Assembly (NCBI GenBank): GCA_947628725.1 | Contig: CANRAQ010000024.1 | Location: 1-14,934, forward strand | DNA: 14,934 nucleotides | Source: an uncultured Bacilli bacterium | GTDB lineage: Bacteria > Bacillota_I > Bacilli_A > RF39 > UBA660 | Reading direction: 5' to 3' | Part shown: positions 8,106 to 14,039 of the stretch, piece by piece | Layout: each line of letters begins with the position of its first letter | How positions within the stretch are numbered: position 1 is the first letter of the stretch | Translations under genes and position numbers: made by a program | Notes under the pieces: model-generated | The model's database searches: none | Told to the model about the DNA's origin: nothing | Seen by the model: the letters and a program-made list of their open reading frames with translations, nothing else

Positions 8106-8133
8106 AAAAAAAGATAAATTAATATCTTTTTTT
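8106..8133 (-). terminator. Terminator after yihY
   Basis: AAAAAAAGATA (8106-8116) and TATCTTTTTTT (8123-8133) are perfectly complementary with loop AATTAA. On the minus strand the hairpin ends in U7. Symmetry allows function in both directions. It begins directly after the pseudoknot-like element at 8134-8175. Confidence 0.75.
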
Positions 8134-8175
8134 GTTACCATTTGTAGTCTAGATTGTACTCGGTAACTAAGTACA
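8134..8175 (-). other. Possible H-type RNA pseudoknot in the yihY 3' untranslated region
   Basis: Read on the minus strand, TGTACT pairs with AGTACA (stem 1, 6 bp) and GTTACC pairs with GGTAAC (stem 2, 6 bp) in interleaved order. Connecting loops are 2, 1 and 15 bases. These lengths suit an H-type pseudoknot. It starts 12 bases after the yihY stop codon and runs straight into the terminator. It matches no riboswitch consensus that I recognise. Chance is not excluded. Confidence 0.4.
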
Positions 8176-8187
8176 CTATTATTATTG

Positions 8188-9006
8188 TCAATCTTCTATT
8201 TTATATTCACTAGATTTAACATTAATTGCTATACCTATTACTAATATATACGAAATAATATATGTCATAAGCATTAAAATAGCTATATTTGATAAACTAC
8301 CATAATATACATCATACTTTGAAAAATGAGTTACCCAATATGAATAAATTTGAATAACTACTACCCAACTTAAAGTAGTAAACACTGCTCCATTTGTAGT
8401 ATGTTTACTAAGTATTTTCCAGTCAGGAGCAATTGTATATATTAATTTTACGTTAAAAAATATTATAAATATTGATATAGGCCACTTTAATATGACAAAC
8501 AAATTATATATAAGTTTAGATAATGTTTGATCATTTATTTGATTAAGTATTGCAGTTAATATATGATTTCCAAATGCTAAAAATCCAAGCATAAATATAA
8601 ATAACATTATTATTAATATTATTATAAATACAGCTTTAATTCTTCTTTTAAGGTAATCTGAATTAGGAAATCCATATAAATTATTACTAGCAAGTATTAT
8701 GGCATGCGCACCATTACTAGCTAAAAAGAATCCTAAAATCATAAATATTCCAATATTAGTATCAAGCCCTTTACCTGAAATATACAAATTTAATGTACTT
8801 GATACATTACTAGGTAAAGTAGAATTTATCATACCTATAAGTCCTCCAATATCAATTGAAAATTTAGATGAAATATATCCAATTAATGTTAATATTGGAA
8901 ATATCGATAAGACTAAAAAAAAGGCTATATTGCCTGGTAAAAATTTCATACTAGGCGTAACTATAATACCATATAGTTTTTCTACATAACTTTTAAATTT
9001 TTTCAT
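8188..9006 (-). CDS. yihY: YihY/BrkB-family inner-membrane protein
   Basis: The 272-residue product is an integral membrane protein with about six hydrophobic segments (roughly 26-46, 86-106, 125-147, 168-190, 206-225 and 240-262). Family landmarks include the N-terminal FFLVLSIFPILTLI segment and YYGSLSNIAILMLMTYIISYIL near residue 233, which corresponds to the YGSLG...W.Y block of YihY/BrkB proteins. The family was once called RNase BN in error; its real function is not settled, and transport is only suspected. The usual GAExN near the last helix is GIAIN here. The gene begins one base after the rpoZ stop codon, so it is cotranscribed with and translationally coupled to rpoZ. TGA stop at 8188-8190. 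Confidence 0.88.
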   Translation of the reverse strand: MKKFKSYVEKLYGIIVTPSMKFLPGNIAFFLVLSIFPILTLIGYISSKFSIDIGGLIGMINSTLPSNVSSTLNLYISGKGLDTNIGIFMILGFFLASNGAHAIILASNNLYGFPNSDYLKRRIKAVFIIILIIMLFIFMLGFLAFGNHILTAILNQINDQTLSKLIYNLFVILKWPISIFIIFFNVKLIYTIAPDWKILSKHTTNGAVFTTLSWVVVIQIYSYWVTHFSKYDVYYGSLSNIAILMLMTYIISYILVIGIAINVKSSEYKIED

Positions 9007-9007
9007 A

Positions 9008-9205
9008 CTAGTTATCTTCTTTTATATGAATTAAACCTTTGGCAACTTCTTCTAATGCTTTACCGATATTTTTGGTAGATTTATAAGTATTAAGTTGATA
9101 GTTTTCTTGTTCGTTCATTTCCTTTACTCTTTTAGAAACTACATTTACAAGTAAAAATTTAGAACCAACTTGGTTTAATAGTTTATCTATTGATGGATAA
9201 ATCAT
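9008..9205 (-). CDS. rpoZ: DNA-directed RNA polymerase omega subunit RpoZ
   Basis: The 65-residue product starts MIYPSIDKLLNQVGSKFLLV and contains VVSKRVKEM, followed by a C-terminal part with STKNIGKALEEVAKGLI. These match omega (P.S.D.L....SKY.LV..A.KRA.E, then A..EI..G.I). Length is close to the 67 residues of B. subtilis omega. A longer reading frame begins at 9268, but GGGAGG six bases before 9205 sets the start, and the upstream codons have no omega similarity. Omega stabilises assembly of the RNA polymerase core. The common gmk and coaBC/priA neighbours of rpoZ are not here. Instead it lies 90 bases after pdp and one base before yihY. Confidence 0.9.
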   Translation of the reverse strand: MIYPSIDKLLNQVGSKFLLVNVVSKRVKEMNEQENYQLNTYKSTKNIGKALEEVAKGLIHIKEDN

Positions 9206-9235
9206 AATATACCTCCCTCTATGATATCTAATATT

Positions 9236-9264
9236 AGAATATAATATATTTATGTTAAGTTCAA
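9236..9264 (-). promoter_or_regulatory. Weak candidate promoter of rpoZ-yihY
   Basis: On the minus strand TTGAAC (9259-9264), 17 bases and TATTCT (9236-9241) resemble a SigA promoter with several mismatches. No terminator is visible between pdp and rpoZ, so readthrough from pdp is equally likely. Confidence 0.3.
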
Positions 9265-9295
9265 GCAAAACGATAAAACTTTACATTTTTTTACA

Positions 9296-10570
9296 TCATT
9301 TAATTATGTCTAAAATTAATTTTGGAACATTTTTTAACTCTTCATCTATAGTGAAGCACTCAAGTAAATCTACTATTGCGACATCCTTTTTATTAAGATA
9401 TACTTTTAGAATCTCTTCATCTTTTTCTACATAGTCACCTACTTTTTTACTTAGTACTATTCCAACTTCATAATCAATTTTATCTTCTAAAGTATTTCTA
9501 CCTGCACCTATTGATTTAGCTATTTCACCTAATCTTAATGTATCTATTTTATTAATATATCCACTTTTATCACTCTTTATAGAAAATACTTTATCTGATA
9601 TCTTTAAGTCATCTAAATTACCACCTTGTTTTTTAACGAATTCCTTAAATTTATCATATGCTTTTCCATTATTTAATTGTTTAAATAATAATTGTTTTGC
9701 TTCATTATTAGGTATTTTCTTTACTGCACCTATTATTATTGATGAAAGTGTCATGACAACTTCTAATAAATCATTTGGTCCCATTCCCTGTAATGTGTCC
9801 ATGGCTTCTTTTACTTCTAAAGCATTTCCAATTGCATGTCCTAATGGCTCATCCATATTTGTAAGTAAACATATGGTAGGTTTACGATATGCTTTTCCTA
9901 TTTTAACCATTAAATTTGCTAAAGACCTTGCATCTTCTATATTTTTTATTAATGCACCATTTCCGACTTTTACATCTATTATTATTATATCTGCCCCACT
10001 TGCAAGTTTCTTAGACATTATGCTAGAAGCAATAAGTGGCATAGATTCTACAGTACCTGTAACATCTCTAAGTGCATATATTTTTTTATCAGCAGGAACT
10101 AAGTTTCCAGTTTGACTTACTATGGCAACTCCTATATCATTTACTTGTTTTATAAATTCTTTATTATCTAAGTTTACATTAAAGCCTTTTATAGATTCTA
10201 ATTTATCTATAGTGCCACCAGTATGTCCTAACCCTCTACCACTCATTTTAGCAATTTTAATTCCAAATGATGCGAGTAAAGGCGCCAAAACCAAAGTTAC
10301 TTTATCTCCTACCCCTCCTGTTGAATGCTTATCGACAATAATTCCATCTATTTCACTTAAATCCATGATATCACCACTTTTTAACATGATATCAGTAAGA
10401 TCTATTGTTTCTCTTTCATTCATTCCATTTATAACTATAGCCATTAATAATGAACTCATCTGATAATCTTTAACACTACCATCTAAATACCCGTTAATAG
10501 CAAATTCAATCTCTTCACGAGTTAGTTCTTTATTTAGTCTTTTCTTATTTATTATATCTATAATTGTCAT
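9296..10570 (-). CDS. pdp: Pyrimidine-nucleoside (thymidine/uridine) phosphorylase
   Basis: The enzyme splits pyrimidine nucleosides with phosphate to base and (deoxy)ribose-1-phosphate. The 424-residue product shows the small helical domain, then the phosphate loop KHSTGGVGDK (81-90). The family signature MSGRGLGHTGGTIDKLESI follows (109-127). After that come YALRDVTGTVESMPLIASSIMSKKLASGAD (Arg, Ser and Lys that bind the base) and DVKVGNGALIK. DeoA and Pdp cannot be separated by eye; Pdp is more likely in Bacillota of this length. An in-frame ATG at 10630 would add 20 hydrophobic residues, but it has no ribosome-binding site, whereas AGGTGGTAAC directly precedes 10570. The gene has an extended -10 promoter and may read through into rpoZ. 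Confidence 0.93.
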   Translation of the reverse strand: MTIIDIINKKRLNKELTREEIEFAINGYLDGSVKDYQMSSLLMAIVINGMNERETIDLTDIMLKSGDIMDLSEIDGIIVDKHSTGGVGDKVTLVLAPLLASFGIKIAKMSGRGLGHTGGTIDKLESIKGFNVNLDNKEFIKQVNDIGVAIVSQTGNLVPADKKIYALRDVTGTVESMPLIASSIMSKKLASGADIIIIDVKVGNGALIKNIEDARSLANLMVKIGKAYRKPTICLLTNMDEPLGHAIGNALEVKEAMDTLQGMGPNDLLEVVMTLSSIIIGAVKKIPNNEAKQLLFKQLNNGKAYDKFKEFVKKQGGNLDDLKISDKVFSIKSDKSGYINKIDTLRLGEIAKSIGAGRNTLEDKIDYEVGIVLSKKVGDYVEKDEEILKVYLNKKDVAIVDLLECFTIDEELKNVPKLILDIIK

Positions 10571-10586
10571 GTTACCACCTATTATA

Positions 10587-10595
10587 AGTATAACA
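10587..10595 (-). promoter_or_regulatory. Extended -10 promoter of pdp
   Basis: The minus strand reads TGTTATACT, an extended -10 box 17 bases before the start codon. There is no clear -35. Transcription would begin close to the Shine-Dalgarno sequence, giving a very short leader. Confidence 0.45.
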
Positions 10596-10630
10596 CAGAA
10601 TTTATATAAAAATCTATACAAAATTGCCAT

Positions 10631-10654
10631 TTAAAAAGTAGATTACTCTACTTT
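10631..10654 (-). terminator. Terminator of the lipoprotein gene, overlapping its stop codon
   Basis: AAAGTAGA (10635-10642) and TCTACTTT (10647-10654) form an 8-bp stem around a four-base loop. The minus-strand transcript continues into U's. The TAA stop codon of the lipoprotein gene (10653-10655) is partly inside the stem. Confidence 0.78.
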
Positions 10655-11309
10655 ATATTAAATTTATTTTAATTGTATACCTACTTTTGCCTTTATATTT
10701 GTTAAATTCATCAAAATCTTCTTCACCATCATATGTAAATACTGTTAATTCTATAGGAGATGTTATTTTATCTGCTTCTACCAAGTAAATTTTGATTGAA
10801 GAAAATATTGTATTTTCATTTACATCTGTCTTTTCAAGATGTGAATAAAATGAACCATCTGGTTGTATTATATCGTCATATAAATAAATATAAAAATAAG
10901 GATTAAATGCATAAGTTTCTGGTTCAAGTATAGTCTTTTCTATTTTTTCTTCACCTGATGAAAACGAAAATGAAAACCCAATTTTATAATTATCTATATT
11001 TGTATACTCATTATAAAATTTATTCCAATTATATTTTTGGTTATTGCTATCTAAAACTTCTTGATTAGTATAGTAAACACTAAATATTAAATCTTTAAAA
11101 TTTTGTTTAGTAGTATTATATTCTTTAACTAAATTATAATCGTTATCATATAATCCAACTACTATTGGATTATTATCGACATATTCATCTTTTTGTTCTT
11201 CTATTTGTACTGGTTTATCCTTATTTTCTACATCATTAATTTTTTCATTATTCTTACACCCAGTAATTATTGTCAATAGAACCATAATAAATAATAAATT
11301 TTTTTTCAT
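10653..11309 (-). CDS. Lipoprotein of unknown function
   Basis: I do not recognise the family. The 218-residue product begins MKKNLLFIMVLLTIITGC, a lipoprotein signal peptide with the lipobox ITGC and Cys18 as the acylated residue. It is therefore expected to be anchored on the outer face of the membrane. A Lys/Glu/Asp-rich linker follows (about 20-50). The rest is soluble, rich in aromatic and acidic residues, and looks beta-rich, with short strands such as PIVVGLYDNDYNLV, YKIGFSFSFSSGEEKI, AFNPYFYIYLYDD and SRYTIKINLI. A GTG at 11318 could extend it by three residues, but AGGTGG lies five bases before the ATG at 11309, which fixes the start. It has its own promoter and terminator, so it is monocistronic. 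Confidence 0.85.
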   Translation of the reverse strand: MKKNLLFIMVLLTIITGCKNNEKINDVENKDKPVQIEEQKDEYVDNNPIVVGLYDNDYNLVKEYNTTKQNFKDLIFSVYYTNQEVLDSNNQKYNWNKFYNEYTNIDNYKIGFSFSFSSGEEKIEKTILEPETYAFNPYFYIYLYDDIIQPDGSFYSHLEKTDVNENTIFSSIKIYLVEADKITSPIELTVFTYDGEEDFDEFNKYKGKSRYTIKINLI

Positions 11310-11326
11310 TCTTACCACCTATATTG

Positions 11327-11355
11327 ATTATAACATAATGAAACTAAAATGAAAA
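11327..11355 (-). promoter_or_regulatory. Promoter of the lipoprotein gene
   Basis: On the minus strand TTTTCA (11350-11355), a 17-base spacer ending in TGT and TATAAT (11327-11332) form an extended -10 promoter. The predicted start of transcription falls at about 11320, at the edge of the ribosome-binding site. The -35 box lies in the U-tract of the ssb terminator. Confidence 0.6.
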
Positions 11356-11370
11356 CAGATTACTCATCTG
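11351..11370 (-). terminator. Terminator of ssb, overlapping its stop codon
   Basis: On the minus strand CAGAT, loop GAGTA and ATCTG form a 5-bp stem (11356-11370), extendable by weaker pairs, followed by TTTTC. The ssb TAA stop codon (11360-11362) is at the stem-loop junction. It is short and probably leaky. Confidence 0.55.
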
Positions 11371-11689
11371 CTTTCTTACTAGATAAAAATGTAACTTTTT
11401 CTGCTATGACCTCTACAAATTGCCTTTTTGACTCATCCTCAAACTCCACATTTCTAGTTTGAATTCGACCTTTAATACCAACTAAATCCCCTTTTTTACA
11501 ATATTCTGCTGTATTTTCTGCTATACCTTTCCACAACACACAAGGAATATAATCCGAATCATATTCACCTTCTGAATTTTTAAAAGGTCTTGGGACTGCT
11601 AAAGTAATATTAGCAACCTTACCTTTTTCTGTATCTTTAACTTCTAAATCTTTCACTATTCTACCAACTAAAATTGCATGATTCAACAT
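11360..11689 (-). CDS. ssb: Short single-stranded DNA-binding protein (SsbB-like)
   Basis: The 109-residue product is a single OB-fold domain with the SSB signatures MLNHAILVGRIVKDLEV (1-17), VANITLAVPRPFKN (25-38), YIPCVLWKGIAENTAEYCKKGDLVGIKGRIQTR (47-79) and VEVIAEKVTFL (92-102). It ends SSKKADE just after the OB fold. It therefore lacks the flexible tail and the acidic DDDIPF-type tip by which main SSBs recruit repair proteins. This resembles the short SsbB (YwpH) of B. subtilis, which serves in competence, rather than SsbA. A main ssb next to rpsF/rpsR would be expected elsewhere. Whether this one acts in transformation cannot be told here. GAGAGGTGATAGT precedes the ATG. Confidence 0.9.
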   Translation of the reverse strand: MLNHAILVGRIVKDLEVKDTEKGKVANITLAVPRPFKNSEGEYDSDYIPCVLWKGIAENTAEYCKKGDLVGIKGRIQTRNVEFEDESKRQFVEVIAEKVTFLSSKKADE

Positions 11690-11712
11690 ACTATCACCTC
11701 TCTTTCAAACCG

Positions 11713-11742
11713 ATAATAGCATAATAAAGTTATATCAATCAA
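11713..11742 (-). promoter_or_regulatory. Candidate promoter of ssb
   Basis: On the minus strand TTGATT (11737-11742), an 18-base spacer and TATTAT (11713-11718) lie 24 bases before the start codon, downstream of the sufB terminator. Confidence 0.5.
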
Positions 11743-11780
11743 ACACACATTATTCAGTATTTATATAAGTATAAATTCAA

Positions 11781-11813
11781 GAAATAAAAAAAATTGAGAA
11801 AAAACTCAATTTT
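11781..11813 (-). terminator. Terminator of sufU-sufB
   Basis: AAAATTGAG (11790-11798) and CTCAATTTT (11805-11813) form a 9-bp stem around A6, with a U-rich tract on the minus strand. It lies 38 bases after the sufB stop codon. Confidence 0.85.
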
Positions 11814-11850
11814 AGCATTTTATATATAAATATTTTATAAAATTTGTATA

Positions 11851-13158
11851 TCAGAAATAATTTTTAAGTAGAGCATTTAATTCAACTGCATATTCCATAG
11901 GTAATTCTTCTCTAAATCTATCTATAAATCCCATTATAAGTAATTCTTTTGCTCTTTCCTCATTTATTCCCCTACTCATCAAATAAAACAATTTTTCCTT
12001 ACTTATTTTAGATACGGTTGCTTCATGATTTATATTTGATGAATCATTACATACTACATTATCTGGAACAGTATCACTTCTTGATATATCATCCAAAATG
12101 ATAGTATCACATTTTACTGTACTCCTAGAGTTAATTGCTTTATTAGTTATCTTTACTTTACCTCTATATGTGGCCTCACCACCATTTGCCGCTATTGACT
12201 TACTTATAATTTCACTAGTAGTGTTAGGCGCTAAATGTATCATCCTAGCTCCTGCATCCTGTATCTGATCTTTTGTAGATACTGCTATAGAAATGCATCT
12301 TCCTTTAGCCCCTGTTTCACTTAATATACATCCAGGATACTTCATATTTACTTTAGATCCTATATTTCCATCTATCCATTCCATAAGTCCATTTTCACAT
12401 ACTTGAGCTCTTTTAGTAACTAAATTATATACATTATTAGACCAGTTCTGTATAGTTGTATATCTACATTTAGAATTTTTACCAACATATATTTCTACAA
12501 CTGCAGCATGTAGGGAATCAGTTGAATATGTTGGAGCTGTACATCCCTCCATATAATGAAGTTCAGAGTCATCATCAACTATTATTAAAGTTCTTTCAAA
12601 TTGCCCCATATTGATACTATTTATTCTAAAGTAACTTTGAAGAGGTCTATCTAACTTAGTATGTGGAGGTACATATATAAAAGTTCCACCACTCCATACC
12701 GCACCATTTAATGCAGTATATTTATTTTCATCATATTTTACTAATTTACCAAAATATTTTTTAAATATGTCAGGATATTGTTTAAGTGCCGTATCAGTAT
12801 CACAAAATATGACATTTTTATCAACTAATTCTTTAATCATATTGTGATATATTACTTCACTTTCTACTTGGGCACCAACACCGGCTAAATATTTTTGTTC
12901 TGCTTCAATTATGCCTAATTTATCAAAAGTATCTTTTATGTCTTTTGGTACATCTTCCCAACTATTTTTTAAGTCACCAACTTTTTTATAATAAGTAATG
13001 TCATCAAAATCTATTTTTAATTCAGGGCCAAATGTTGGATTAGATAATTCCATAAACTTATTATAAGATTCAACTCTATAATCTCTCATCCACTTAGGCT
13101 CACCTTTTATTTTAGATATTTCAAGTACTTTACTTTTATTTATGCCTTTTTCTTTCAT
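11851..13158 (-). CDS. sufB: Fe-S cluster assembly scaffold SufB
   Basis: SufB is the scaffold on which SufBC2D builds Fe-S clusters from cysteine sulfur and iron. The 435-residue product has the N-terminal EPKWMRDYRVESYNKF block, the segment VGAQVESEVIYHNM, and the beta-helix core with LNGAVWSGGTFIYVPP and LHYMEGCTAP. The C-terminal block has SRSTVKCDT (Cys350, which I take as the equivalent of E. coli Cys405), NHEATVSKIS (His378, Glu379), EKLFYLMSRGI and ELPMEYAVELN. The C-terminus stops soon after this and lacks the GSIG-type end, so it is about 30 residues shorter than usual. The gene lies 41 bases after sufU with AGGTGATGTT before the ATG. sufC and sufD, whose products SufB needs, are not adjacent. 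Confidence 0.95.
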   Translation of the reverse strand: MKEKGINKSKVLEISKIKGEPKWMRDYRVESYNKFMELSNPTFGPELKIDFDDITYYKKVGDLKNSWEDVPKDIKDTFDKLGIIEAEQKYLAGVGAQVESEVIYHNMIKELVDKNVIFCDTDTALKQYPDIFKKYFGKLVKYDENKYTALNGAVWSGGTFIYVPPHTKLDRPLQSYFRINSINMGQFERTLIIVDDDSELHYMEGCTAPTYSTDSLHAAVVEIYVGKNSKCRYTTIQNWSNNVYNLVTKRAQVCENGLMEWIDGNIGSKVNMKYPGCILSETGAKGRCISIAVSTKDQIQDAGARMIHLAPNTTSEIISKSIAANGGEATYRGKVKITNKAINSRSTVKCDTIILDDISRSDTVPDNVVCNDSSNINHEATVSKISKEKLFYLMSRGINEERAKELLIMGFIDRFREELPMEYAVELNALLKNYF

Positions 13159-13199
13159 AACATCACCTATCTAATTATACTAAATTAAATAAAATATCA

Positions 13200-13628
13200 T
13201 CAATTTTTGTTTAATATTTCTTTTATTCCATTCCATGTTAGTAATGCACAATTTTTTCTATTTGGCTGCTTAGATATATCATTATATACTATAGCCTCGC
13301 CTATTTTTTCTTCATCATAATCTTCTTCATTGATCATTTTTTGAAAATTATCTATTATTTCTATTGCCTCTTTTTTAGTTTTTCCTATTAGTGTATCAAT
13401 CATAATTGATGTAGAACTTGTACATATCGCACATGCCTCTCCATCAAATCTTATATCTTCTATCTTATCACCATCAAATTTTATTTGTAAATCTATTTGA
13501 TCTATACAACTTTTACTATTAGTATTTATATTACAATATGTACAGTCATCAACAAGTCCTCTATTTTTAGGATTCTGATAATTTTCCATTATTATCATCT
13601 TTTTTAATTCAGAATTTATAAGCCTCAC
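13200..13628 (-). CDS. sufU: SufU, zinc-dependent sulfur-transfer protein of the Suf system
   Basis: SufU accepts persulfide sulfur from the cysteine desulfurase SufS and passes it to SufB. The 142-residue product has LKKMIIMENYQNPKNRG (8-24), a family hallmark. The zinc and catalytic set is Cys41, Asp43, Cys66 (GEACAIC) and a C-terminal Cys in NCALLTWNGIKEIL near residue 129. The CGD motif is CID. Extra cysteines are Cys29 and Cys32 (CTYC) and Cys69. The start is uncertain. The GTG at 13628 sits inside the only Shine-Dalgarno-like stretch (AAAGGGTGAGG), and the next ATG would remove residues up to the start of the conserved helix. A rare start codon just after GGTGAGG is also possible. It is first in a two-gene operon with sufB, and SufS is absent from the window. 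Confidence 0.9.
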   Translation of the reverse strand: MRLINSELKKMIIMENYQNPKNRGLVDDCTYCNINTNSKSCIDQIDLQIKFDGDKIEDIRFDGEACAICTSSTSIMIDTLIGKTKKEAIEIIDNFQKMINEEDYDEEKIGEAIVYNDISKQPNRKNCALLTWNGIKEILNKN

Positions 13629-13652
13629 CCTTTCTTAAAAAAGTACGATTTT

Positions 13653-13681
13653 ATTATAATACATAAATATTCAAAAATCAA
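13653..13681 (-). promoter_or_regulatory. Promoter of sufU-sufB
   Basis: On the minus strand TTGATT (13676-13681), a 17-base spacer and TATAAT (13653-13658) form a good SigA promoter about 25 bases before the sufU start. It is divergent from spoVS in a 112-base intergenic region. No Rrf2/IscR-type operator was recognised. Confidence 0.68.
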
Positions 13682-13740
13682 ATATGCATTTTTTTTAAAA
13701 TATGTGAATATAGTTTAATATAGAAAGAGAGGAAATATTT

Positions 13741-14001
13741 ATGGAAACACTTAAAGTAGGAACTAAATCAAATCCTAATTCAGTTGCAGGAGCGCTTGCT
13801 AATGTATTTAGAGAAAAAGGTAGTGTTGAAATTCAAGCAATAGGAGCTGGTGCACTTAATCAAGCAATTAAAGCAATAGCAATTGCAAGAGGTTTTGTCG
13901 CTCCTAGTGGCAAAAATTTAGTTTGCATCCCAGCATTTACTGATATTGTAATAGATGGTGATGAAAGAACTGCTATTAAGTTAATTGTAGAGGCAAAATA
14001 G
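13741..14001 (+). CDS. spoVS: Stage V sporulation protein S (SpoVS, Alba-like)
   Basis: The 86-residue product is highly conserved along its length: METLKVGTKSNPNSVAGALAN, then VEIQAIGAGALNQAIKAIAIARGFVAPSGKNLVCIPAFTDI and DERTAIKLIVE. In B. subtilis SpoVS is a SigH-controlled protein affecting septation and coat assembly; it has an Alba-like fold that may bind nucleic acid. Homologues also occur in bacteria that do not sporulate, so its presence does not prove sporulation. GAGAGG lies eight bases before the ATG. A TATAGT at 13709-13714 could be a -10, but I see neither a convincing -35 nor a SigH site. The stop codon is inside a terminator. It is divergent from sufU. Confidence 0.95.
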   Translation: METLKVGTKSNPNSVAGALANVFREKGSVEIQAIGAGALNQAIKAIAIARGFVAPSGKNLVCIPAFTDIVIDGDERTAIKLIVEAK

Positions 14002-14010
14002 CCTCTTTTT
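13990..14010 (+). terminator. Terminator over the spoVS stop codon
   Basis: GAGGC (13990-13994) and GCCTC (14001-14005) pair around loop AAAATA, followed by T5. The spoVS TAG stop codon (13999-14001) spans the end of the loop and the first base of the stem. The stem has five pairs, four of them G-C. Confidence 0.7.
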
Positions 14011-14011
14011 A

Positions 14012-14020
14012 TGTTATACT
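14012..14020 (+). promoter_or_regulatory. Extended -10 promoter of ugpQ
   Basis: TGTTATACT directly follows the spoVS terminator and lies 19 bases before the ugpQ start. There is no -35 at the right distance. The predicted transcript would start near the ribosome-binding site AGGTGAT at 14027-14033. Confidence 0.45.
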
Positions 14021-14039
14021 ATATTTAGGTGATAGATCG

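Noticed and set aside
8699..8989. 96-codon + strand frame
   Set aside because: It is antisense to yihY; hydrophobic codons reversed give a proline- and isoleucine-rich shadow.
9753..10463. Two long + strand open frames of 120 and 113 codons
   Set aside because: They lie wholly antisense to the conserved core of pdp, have no ribosome-binding site and encode no recognisable protein.
13682..13740. SigH promoter for spoVS
   Set aside because: GTGAAT at 13704-13709 loosely resembles a SigH -10, but the purine position fails and no AGGA-type -35 is present.
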